Below are positions 28,201 through 40,200 of a DNA stretch of 64,000 bases, one piece after another; the first letter of the stretch is position 1; every line of letters starts with the position of its first letter. Source of the DNA: Chromobotia macracanthus (lineage: Eukaryota > Chordata > Actinopteri > Cypriniformes > Botiidae). The stretch lies in contig JAZGTH010000107.1 of the NCBI GenBank assembly GCA_036877525.1, positions 1,917,501-1,981,500 on the forward strand, written 5' to 3'. The notes beneath the pieces were generated by a model. It was not told where the DNA came from and made no database searches. It saw nothing but the letters and a program-made list of their open reading frames with translations. The position numbers and the translations under genes are program-made.

Positions 28201-31200
28201 CAAAGTTTTAAAGAGCTGTAAAATGGCTAGCATGATCTTTAGAGACAGCATCTGAGTTGTTCTGCTCTCAGAGGTACGTGAAAAGTGGGGGATGTGATGT
28301 GAAATGTGTGCTGTACCGATGCATCATGGGATATGATGGAGGAAGAGGTCAGTGAGAGGGAAGAGTCTCTGGAGAAGAGCAGCGGTGCTCTCTTAATATC
28401 ACTCTCGCTCAGCCTGCTATGACGCACCACTGAATGCCCAGTGTTTCAGCATGAATCTCACTGTTAGTGTTTTCTACTCCTCTTCTTCAGTCCAGTAAAT
28501 GTGTTCCTCCACAAGCAGGCTTGATAAAAACTTTAAAATGATGCTTAAGCTAATTGGATTGAAAGTGACCATTGAATTTGACTCCCTTGTGCCTTATTTT
28601 AGACACATTTTGGGCAATGCTGTTGTCTGCTTGTCTAATATTGTAAAGCACTGAAATGCACTGATCGTCTCTGTCATTGGAAAAAGGACACCATTTTATT
28701 AGAAAAATTATGCACAGACAGCACGCTTGGCATTTGAAATTCATCACGATTAATCTGAGGCTATGACGCTGCATTAAACACAGCATTTGTCTTGAAAATT
28801 CCAGTACACAAAGTTTTTGCCCTACAGAATGTTTTTGAATCTGTTGGTTCAGACTTGTTCTGGCAAATTAGGATCAACTTTTACTCAAAGCTGTTTTCAA
28901 GTTTATTCATTCTAACAGTCTCGGCACCCAAGGTGCTGCTCGCTACAGGGATAATGATTCACACAGCATCACAACATCACATCTGTATCCGCATAATTGT
29001 GAGCTGTTGGACATTTTTGCAGTATATATGTGAATGACACCAGTATTTTGGATAGCTTTTTGTGTTGACAATGCCAGCTTGTTTTGGCAAGTTTTAGATT
29101 GTTCTCTGTTTCCTGAATGCTAATGCCCAAATAACCTGCTAAACTGTTGATGGTTACAACATTTACATGCAGCAATGTCTTGGACCACACTGTAATATTG
29201 CATGTAACAGTGTTTACAGTGTTTTTGTCTGTCTGATTTAACTCTGATTTGACACTAAAATTAATTTAACTTTAATTCTAGTCTTGTAGATAAAGGTTCA
29301 GTGTCATTGTTCATGTACTAATATATTTATAACCTGTTGCTCTTGAGCAACAATGAATATTTATGCCCACTTCCTCAGACTGGTAAAGTGCATTAATTAA
29401 TGCATGCAGGCCATAGAGCCCCTAGTGGTGATATGTCAGCAAAGGTTTTACTACAGTTCATTACAGCTTTCCTGTCTATGAAGGACAGACTATAGATTTA
29501 ATAAGAGTTTTATGCTTAGAACTTACAATACAGTGATAAATCATATTTTTACACAAACATATTTGTCTTCTGAAATTTTTATGTATCTCCAAAACCCCAC
29601 CAGTATTTAGAGTGAAAGAACAGTTTAAGCTATGAAACCCTACAGGCTAAATTCGTGGCAGTTGTATCTCTTTAAACTGAAGTGTTTAACACAATGGCTT
29701 TCTATTGCCTGTAGGAGAGCAATTGTCTAACAGTTTGATATATTGATTTTATAACAGTATCTTAATGTGGGCAGAATCCTGGTGATTGCTGAGGGAAGCT
29801 GCTCTTGTAATGGGCAGTAGAACCCAGAGGCTCATGCAGTTTATTGCTCCTGTAGAATGTTTATTGATTTGTCCTGTACTTTAGTGGTAAAGACTCATGA
29901 CACGCTTGCTACAGTTTGCATCAGCAAATGTAAGATAACTAATTCTTTGGCCCTGAATCTGCTTATGATGGACAGACTTTAGTAATACTATATGGCTGAT
30001 TGATTACTGCATTGCATTACTCTTAATAAAAGAGTTTATAAATTTGCTTGGTTGTTGATTTTGGAGCTTTCCTCTGGGTCTCCTTGTGTAAAAACTGAGA
30101 AATATAATTGCTTTGTAAGTGTGTTGAAATATCTTAATATCATTTGGCCCTGAGAAACTGTGTTACATTAACGGTGCATTTATCAGTTAAATGTAATCAA
30201 TAGTCTTACAGTTGTGTTTTATATACTGTGCAATCCTCTGGCTTTTTATGTAATGCTGTGAAAGTAAACGTGTGTAAAGGTGCCATTGTGAAGGTCAGTG
30301 ATGACGTCACTCATACTGTACGTACTGTAGTATTCCCAGCGGTATCTTGGCATGACTTTGACCTGCAGAAGGTAATGAGGTATGGCTCTGTTTCTTCTCA
30401 CAGCCTGAGGAGCTGACAGACATCCTGGAGATCAGCAATATTGTCTTCACCAGCATGTTTGTCCTCGAAATGCTCTTCAAACTGTTGGCCTTTGGCATCT
30501 TCGGCTACATCAAGAATCCCTACAACATTTTTGATGGCATTATTGTGGTCATAAGGTGAGATCTGTTACTAAATAGGGTTTGTTATTAGAATACATACTG
30601 TAAGAATACATAAGTAGCATTTGTAAGCAATATTAATTATGTGAATATTAAAGTCAGAGCTCAGTGGTAGATCATAAACCATGCTTGTTGTTTTTGGCAG
30701 TGTGTGGGAGATTATAGGGCAGGCGGATGGAGGTCTTTCAGTTCTGAGGACGTTCCGTCTCCTGCGTGTGCTCAAACTGGTGCGCTTCCTCCCTGCACTG
30801 CGCAGACAGCTTGTGGTCCTCATGAAGACGATGGACAATGTGGCGACATTCTGCATGCTGCTTATGCTGTTCATCTTCACGTTCAGGTGCTAACCACACC
30901 CACACCTCATTCAGCCAATCAGACTCAAGCCTGGGTCCCACCGTCACAGAGAGTGTAAACTTGTCAGTTTGCTTTATATATTTGAATTTATAAAGCAACA
31001 TTTATATACATTTATATGTTTTTTTTGTAAATGCAGCATTCTTGGAATGCATCTGTTTGGGTGCAAATTCAGTCAGAAGATGGAGAATGGAGACACAATT
31101 CCAGACAGGAAGAACTTTGACTCCTTGCTGTGGGCGATTGTCACTGTGTTTCAGGTCAGAACAGAGAACATGATAGGTCAGGCCGTTCTCTTAAAGTCAT

Positions 31201-34200
31201 GAATGAGCGTCTTTCTCTAAACATAGCAAAGTTCAGCCAGGTTTTACTTCTTGTTCACTCACCAGGCAGCGGTTTCTACATGTTTTGCTTTATATGCAAA
31301 GTTTATATTCACATTTTTTCTAGATTAAGTTTTATATTTCATTTTTATTTTTATATGTAGGTTGGACATTTAGATAAAGCAATAATTCATTTTCAAAGGA
31401 AGTGATATTTGAAACTGTCTGGCTGAGCTAAATCCGGCAACATTATAGGTTTTTTGTAGCTCACTTTGTTCTACAATCGACAGCCTGTGCTGAAAGCCTT
31501 TGTGTGCATTACTTCTTACATCAGCACAATTTCCTGTGATGAGACAGAGCTGCCGAACCTGCATTGTATCTGCTTGTATCATGCACATATACAGCATCTA
31601 TTCTCAGTAGATTATCTTAATGGTATTTTATGATAAAAAAGCCTTAATTGCTACTCAGGGAGAGTCAATTACTTAAACTTCAGGAAGGATACTGTAAGAA
31701 CCTCAGATAGTTTGTATTATTACAGAACACCTTTCAAGTTGGACCTTCACTATCTGTTTTAATTTCCCCATTGTATAATTGAGAGGCTGAAGGAACATGC
31801 ATACACTAAACACTATTACACAATTAATTAAATGCATCCGGATTTTGACTTTAAGCTGTTCTGATACTCAGAGAAACTGCTGGTGTTTGTGTTCCAGATT
31901 CTGACTCAGGAAGACTGGAACGTGGTCCTCTATAATGGAATGGCTTCCACCACTCCTTGGGCCGCTCTTTACTTCGTGGCTCTGATGACGTTTGGGAATT
32001 ACGTGCTTTTTAACTTGCTGGTGGCCATCTTAGTGGAGGGATTTCAGGCAGAGGTAACACAAAACATTCTTTTCCAGACAGATTGATTTCAGCATTTTAA
32101 GTGTCTGGCTCTGTCCCAAATTCCACCTTAAGTCCTTGCTGCACTGCTCCAAGTCCACACTTTGTTGACAGAATTCCATTGACTGTCCATGGTAATCGCA
32201 AGACTGCAAGTATACATCATGTGCTCCATTTGGGACAGAACCTTTCTGCACAAAAGGAAGTGATTACACCTTTGGTTTCTTCTTAGAAAGCGTAGTTTGT
32301 GCATACATATGCACAAGAAACCAAAGGTGTATTGCAGTTACTTTCTCCAGATAGTCTGTGGACTTCAACTGCACTGCCAATACTGTGCTGCAGTCTCAGG
32401 CCCATCTGTCATGCTGGGGGCTATGTGAATTGTGAACTGGTTATGAGTAGGTGTAAATCTGCAAAGACTAAAACAAACACTTAACACAGCCCTAATGGCA
32501 ATATGGGTCTAACAGCAGCAGCCACACCAATAGCACAGGCACCACAGCTGTCTGTATGCACAGCAGGCTCTGACTGAGTGAAGGGCAGTTTGTTGTTGAT
32601 GCCAGGGGCCCTCATCCTCAGAGAGTCTGACTCCTGTTTTTTCGGTTTTGGCTTCACTGCACCATGAATAACACTTCGGGAAGGCAAGCGGTTATTGAAA
32701 CACTGCGAGCTGTCCACAAAATCTCTTGTGCTTTGCAGGGAGATGCTAACAAGTCAGATGCAGATGAGGAAAAGAGGTCGGCGAACTTTGAAGAGGAGGA
32801 GAAGATGGGAGAATTACGAGCCACAGGTTACTTCCTTCCCACTATAAAATGTTTTGCAGGGTGAAAAGTAAAATTACATTTATGCATGAGTGTACAACTG
32901 CATACATTTCTCCTAATTATAGCATGTTCTTGCAGGCATAGAGTTAGAGACAGCTATGTAAAGTCTATACATATTACAGTATCTAGAGTCAATCAGTTAT
33001 TGCCCAGAACCATAGAGCAATTCACAAGAGCAATTGCCCTCTAGAGAGATGTTAAAGTGTGCATGTACCCATTTAATGCTAATAAATCTACTCAGAAAAA
33101 TACTCTTGTATATGTTCGTTCTTCTGTTTTTTGCTCTTGCTACTGCCTTGCTTGGCAAATCTTTTAATTTAAGTCATATAATGATTGGTAATGGTTTTAA
33201 TAGAGTTCCCTATGGTTTTCACTTCTACTAACAGAGTTGAAGATGTACTCTTTGATGATGTCAGCGAATGGGCATGTGGATCCTCGGGGCACTTTGCCTC
33301 CACCAATTATTATGCACACTGCGGCCACACCTATGCCTACTCCAAAGAGCTCTCTTGGCACAGAACCGGTGTTTGGTTTGGCCGAGTCAAGGAGGGGCAG
33401 TGGAGTCTCCATAGATCCAAATGCCTTCGATCAGAAATCTCTGGTATAAAAAAACTGCTGTCCTAAATAATCAATATATCAACCTGTGATCATCACAGTG
33501 ACATCACACAGAATGCAATCATTCACACTGTGCATTACAAAGTTTATTTTGTTGTGTGGAGTACTATAGTGGTTGGGCTCAGGGTTGGTAACTATAACAA
33601 TTAAGCAAGGCACTTACATTGTAATTAGTAACTAGTAAAGCAGCATGCACTGTTTCTGACATGGACTTATTGTATTGAATTATTGTACTGTTCCAGCCCA
33701 GCCCAAGAAGATCTCCATGCCACCCCCGTGGCCCAGGCAGTAACTGGGGCAGCCGCAGGTCCAGTTGGAACAGCTTAGGGCGGGCGCCAAGCTTGAAAAG
33801 GAAGGACACGTCTGGGGAAAGAGAGTCTCTGTTGTCTGGGGAGGGCAGGGGCAGCTTTGAGAATGAGGACTTGGAGGGGGAGAAATTGGGCAATGTCAGT
33901 GGGGGCTCAATGCAGCATCCCAGCTCTCTAGATATCCCTGAGCTGCCCCAGACCCCTAGCTTTGTCCCATTGGGAGAGTACCAAGACTGTAATGGAAGAA
34001 CCCTGCATTTGCCCACTGACCTGTCCACCAACCTGGCCAAAGAAGACTCCATTGCAGAGGACGATATGGATGATGTAAGTTATCGCCAGTAACACCTACA
34101 TACAAATACATGGTTGTTTTCAGTCAGGCAATGCTAATGCCTTGTTTTTTGAGAATGCCTCCCCAGGGTTTTTTTTCTTGCAAGAGACTAATTATTATTC

Positions 34201-37200
34201 TATAATTGATTCAGGCTGGTAGTTTGAAGGCAGTAATTGTTTTTCTGAAAGTGACCTCTTTGGTGTCAGTATGATGATATCTGAGCACACAAGAGGCTTT
34301 GTCTTAAAATTGAGTTTCAAGAGCTGTGAAATGAACAGAAACAATCAACAAAACCATAAAGTAACACAAATGGATGTTTGGGAATTATGCAAATTATGTA
34401 TTTATTTAATTGAATTGTATAGCTTGAATGAAGCTTGAGTCACTTTGGATAAAAGTGTCTTCCAAATATGTAAATGTAAATTAAAGAAATTAGTTTACAG
34501 GCCCATAAACCAGCTTGGTCGGTTTAGCAGGGTAGCACATTTTAAAAACACTTTAAGCATAACTACCTGTATAACTGTATAAAACTGTGCTGGTTGAAAA
34601 TTGTTTCGTCAATACAATTTTATTAACCCCTCAGTATATAACAACTGATTCATTTAGTCATTTCCTTAAGTTTATCCATATTGTTATCCAAGTTACTGGC
34701 AAATCATTTGGCCGTTGAGACAAAATTAACTTAAATTCTGCTAAATGTTTGTTGGAGAAAATGCATTTGCAAAATTAATAGCTAGGTCACCTTTACAAAA
34801 TGGTTTACATAATGCAATTAATCAAAATTAAACAAGCATGCGTTTGAATTATGTACTTTCTCTCCCATTGCTCATTATTGATATATTGAATCAAGGCCAT
34901 TAGCCTAATGCTTAGAGTTTTTATCCCAAATATCTGAAACCTCTGACAGTTATGTAGTGCTTAGAGCTGTATTAATGAGCTGTAGTTCTTGCTCTGTTTG
35001 CTGAGACTTCTGTGGTGTTGCAGAGCTTCTATTTACGTCTGAAGAGGACGTTGCAGGCATATAAACCTCAGTGGTGTAAAGATCATGAAGACTGGTCACT
35101 TTATCTGTTCTCTTCTCAGAACAAGTAAGAATTTCCCATCTCTTAATCAAATGGTACGTGTTTTATTAAAGGTCACTTTTCTAAATGTTATACAATTCTG
35201 TTGTAGATTTCGAATGACATGTCAAAGATTAATTTCTCACAAGATGTTTGATTACGTGGTCCTGGTATTCATCTTCCTAAATTGTATCACCATTGCGCTG
35301 GAGAGGCCCAGCATTCAGCCATCTGTAAGTGGTTTTACTGTGAAAGGAATTTCACACTTAGTCCATTATATATGTTCAGTACTTCCTATATTCATGCTTT
35401 TACTGAAAGAGTGATTTAGTTAATGTTCTTTTCTTTTCATTTCAGGAGCGAGTGTTTCTCAGTATTTCCAATTATGTTTTCACTGTGATTTTTGTTGCTG
35501 AAATGACTGTGAAGGTATTGATGGTTACATTTTATACACATAGACAGCATTAAATTAACAAAGCAATCTCACAGGCTTAAAATGGCTCGTCTTAAGGTGG
35601 TGGCCCTTGGCTTCTGCTGTGGGAAGCACAGCTATCTGCAGAGCACCTGGAATATTCTGGATGGAGTGCTGGTCTTTGTCTCCCTCATTGACATACTGGT
35701 CTCTGTGGCTTCCACTGGTGGAAACAGAATCTTTGGCATCCTGAGGGTTCTTCGTCTGCTGAGAACCCTTCGGCCACTGAGGTCAGTAAACACAGGGCAC
35801 AACACTCTTAAGCACTTGTTTTAATGAAACCCAACCAATCAATGGAATTCATTGCACGATTTTCACTCCTTAAGAAATATTAAGATTCATTTTTGTAGTT
35901 TGCAGTGAAAGGGCCTTCTTCTTTCTCACCTGTTCAACCAATTGCTTTGTAAATTGGAATCAATATCCCTGAATTTATTTTAAAGGCAAATCAAGAAGCA
36001 GTTTATTGATCTTAAAGGTCACAGACAATTGTGCCATTACATAAATGTTTCTTCAATCCAAACAGATTGAAAGAGGTTGTGTCTTTGTTTATTTCAAATA
36101 AACAGAGTGATTAGCCGTGCTCCTGGACTGAAGCTGGTTGTGGAAACACTAATAACGTCTCTTAGGCCCATTGGGAACATTGTGCTGATCTGCTGTGCCT
36201 TCTTTATTGTCTTCGGCATTCTGGGTGTTCAGGTAAATGCTTCAAACACTATACAGGCTATGCCTGCTGTTAAAGGCACTACATGCCTTTCACCACAAGT
36301 GTGGGTTTTATTTGTAAATAACACAGTCAACATGACTATTAATTATGGTCAATATTATATGAATATTGTTAATTACAGCTCTTCAAAGGAAAGTTTTACA
36401 ATTGTGAAGGCCTCGACACCAAAAACATCACCAATAAGTCTGACTGTCTTCAAGCAAACTACAAATGGATTCGAAGAAAGTACAACTTTGACAATTTGGG
36501 ACAGGTAACGGTTATTCAGCAGAAATTATAAATTGGCATTGACACTGTGAAGAATAGTGAGAGAACCAGCTGGGGGAAAATCTCCAGAAAACATTTTCTG
36601 CTTTAATATGTTGGAAATGATTGCCAGACTGTCATTACTAGCCTCATAATGACACTGAATGAATGATGGTTTTTCTGGTCCTGTGTCTTCACAGGCCCTC
36701 ATGTCGCTGTTTGTGCTGTCCTGCAAGGACGGATGGGTGAATATAATGTACGACGGGCTGGATGCCGTGGGGGTGGACCAGCAGGTTTGCATCTGCTTTG
36801 CTCACTCTTGCCAGTGATGTTAAAATATTTATTTAAATAATGACTGTCTTCATTTGTCATATGATGGATGTCTTCCATCTCCTTGTCCTCTGCTCTTCTG
36901 CAGCCCGTGCGCAATCATAACCCCTGGATGCTCCTCTACTTCATCTCCTTCCTGCTGATCGTCAGCTTCTTTGTGCTGAACATGTTTGTAGGAGTGGTGG
37001 TGGAGAACTTCCACAAGTGCCGACAGGACCAGGAGGAAGAGGAAGCGCGTCTGCGTGAGGAGAAGAGGCAGAGGCTGCTGGAGAAAAAGCGCAGGAGTAA
37101 GGAGAATTACGGGTCTGGTCGGTAGTCTGTTTTTCTGAGCACTGCCTGCTTCCAGAGCCTGAGAGAGACAGCTAGAGAAAGATTAAAAAAACTGATGCAG

Positions 37201-40200
37201 TCATAAAATTCTAAAACCATGCACATTTTGGCACAAATCTGATGTCAGCCTTGGATTGTGAAGGACTGCAGCATGCTCCTGCATGAGATCCCTGCACCAA
37301 CATACGCTGCATGACAAATCTACAGGGGAAGTTTGCACAGAACATGTAGGGTCAGCATTATGACCAGAATAACTGTGGCCAGAATCATTTTTATGAATAT
37401 GTAATGGGACAGAGTGAGAGAAGACTAATGCACTGAAAATGTTTTATTTTACATATATAGATATAGATATATCATTTCTGAGATAATTTCTGATATATAA
37501 TTTCTGGTTGGGGGCATGCAGATACTATTTCTATCAGAACGCTGAACTGCCAGCTCAAATGTGTGTGAAATTACCTAGGCACAGTTACAACTTATTAGCC
37601 AGTCAAGAGATCAAAGGTGGATGGTTAAGATTCCCACTGGTCATTCTTTGCCTGTCTGTTTTAATCAGTTTGGCACGCTGAAGGCACCATTACAGTTGTC
37701 TGGTTCACTTCTATAAACATTAAGGACTCTGAGAACACTGGCTTCATGTGGCGAATAAACGAATAAATCTGAAGAACCATGGTCTTAGTTTAAGCACCAT
37801 GTTTGCCTGGGCAAAGCTACCTGATAAATGATTTTTTGCATAAAATCTGACAGTTTTATCAGCGTTTGTCACACTCGGCTTCTCTAGCCTTTACTGCAGT
37901 CTGGGGATTAATAGAGTATGTAAGTCTGACTTATAGCACTCATAGCTTACAGGGTTCATAGCAGTTGACTTTTATTTTCCCGGATGTATTTAAAGAGCCC
38001 CTTAATACAATAATATGGCATAGATCTGAGCACATCTCACCAAACAGTCCTCACAGGACAAAGAGAATTCAGCAGGACCAGGACAAAGAGACAGAAAGAA
38101 CTGGTATATCTGCAATATATCCAAATATCTGTGGAATTCCAGCATATTTCACAGAACATTCCTAAAACTCAATGTGTTTCATATATATTTTGGCTAATCC
38201 TATCATGTGTTTAGCTACCACTAAGAGTGCTGTACTCCCAATTATATTAATGCAGAATTCCACAGATTTTTTTTACCAAAATAAATGTGGAAAATACTGA
38301 AAACAATGTAGATTGTATCTGGGTCTACCATTACCCAATACTGAAATGCTGTCATATTGAAAGACTTTAAGATGACCTTTATGATGGCCATGACTGTATC
38401 TGCTAGGGAAATGTGTTACTTTTTGGCGATGGTATTCTTCATGTTTTTCAGATAATCAGCAGCTCAAAAGCTTCTCTCTTGGCAAATGATATTTACCAGT
38501 AAACATGCTTTTATGGCAGACTCAGAAAGATGGATTCAAACTTAAATCAATTTTATGGTTGCTGTCATGTCTAATATATCACACACGATACAAGAAATCA
38601 ATGAACAGTCACCTCTAAGCTCTCCTTGAGAAACGCTTAATATAACCTGTGTTATTCACAGGAGTCCTTTCATATAATCTCCAGCACACAGCCATGTGAC
38701 TGCCATGTTTACATCGGCATGTTCACCAAAGCAGCATGCTTGAACTCCACAAAGGCATGATTGCTGCATGAGAGGATTTCAGTAAACAGCTTTAAATGTA
38801 TCATAATAATGTCACAGTGTCCGAATACTGGTCCTCTCTGCAGCAGTCATGCCCTCACCCCAGTGCCTTTTGTCTCTGAATCAGTGGTTAATCTACATTT
38901 ACTCGGCACTGACCTCTGCTGTGCTGTTTATCTATGTGTTTGTATAAACAGAGGCCCAGCAGAGACCGTACTATGCAGACTACTCTCCAGCCCGGCTGTA
39001 CATCCACACACTGTGTACCAACCACTACCTGGACCTCTTCATCACCTGCATCATCTGCATCAATGTGGTCACTATGTCTATTGAGCATTACAATCAGCCT
39101 TCGGTAAGTCTATGAGGAATGAGATTTTTGAAATCTAGATATTTGTGTAAACCTGATTCTTGTTCAGTTGTACTGCGTTGAAACACACTGAAATCACTGT
39201 TTCTCTCTCCTGCAGTATCTTGAAGAGGCATTAAAATACTGCAACTATGTCTTTACCATCTTCTTCATTATTGAAGCTTTACTGAAACTGGTGGCTTTTG
39301 GATTTCGGAGATTTTTCAAAGACAGGTATTGTGGCAAAAGGGTTTACCGGATAATCCTTTACATGCCTAATGTAAATTAATAGATGAGTTCTAAAATGAA
39401 TCAAGAGGTCTGTGGAAAAACATATGATTTCAAATAATGTTCTCTGCTACAACTAAATAGCTGAGTGCATATTAGGATGAACTTCAGATGTCATTGGGGT
39501 ATTATACAAGAGATATGCTCTACAATCTAATAACCAATTTATTTCTATGGAACCATTTTATTCTAATCCTAATCCTCACACTGAAGTAACTTTAGGATGG
39601 TCTTTGGGGAGTCGTGCAGTCCCCAACCCCCCCACTGACCTTGTCCCTTATCTCTGGCAATTTGTGAAATGGATTAACTTGTGTTATTATCTAAGTATGT
39701 AAAAGGAATAAGGCAACAGCAATTCTCTGCCTGATCATAGAAAATTGTAATTACTCCATTTCAGGTTTTCCTTTTCTCACTAACACCTGCTTAAGCACAG
39801 TTGCGAAGGTGATTTGTGCAACTTTGTACCATGCTTAGAGCAAAAATACTTTTATATTTATTCAGACATTATGTGCACTCTGCACTAATTATTGGTTTTA
39901 TTCATCAGACTAAAAAGCAATAACAGTATTTGTAGTTAAAGGGTACGCTGACTATAAACACATGTATGGCCTAATGGATTAACACTGGCATTGGCTATAT
40001 ATATTTAAAAATAAAAAAACTTATAAATCTCATGTGTGCAATAAACAACCGCCATTTTGTTTGCATCATAATGCATGACGTCAAATGGATTTGGGTTGCA
40101 ACCATTTGGCATCACGCATTGTGATGCAAACAAAATGGCGGCCTTCGAGTGAATGGATTTTTTGAGGGGTTAAAAAGGTGGATTACATAACTGCAACAAA

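Larger units (their letters stand above)
25188..30403 (+). other. cacna1i: Intron between cacna1i exons 8 and 9
   Basis: 5.2 kb, the longest complete intron of the gene here. It contains the dispersed repeat at 25650-25810, the (TAG)n array at 27845-27875 and the SINE remnant at 27950-28095. No exon-like open frame with matching splice phases was found. Confidence 0.8.

Noticed and set aside
33579..34052. 157-codon open frame on the minus strand
   Set aside because: Antisense to cacna1i exon 15 (33697-34074); no recognisable family and no splice or start context.
36077..36508. Single long open frame across 36106-36504
   Set aside because: Only 36106-36232 is coding in that frame. The second half is a different exon (36379-36504) read in another frame, shown by the LFKGKFYNCEG and YNFDNLGQ motifs.
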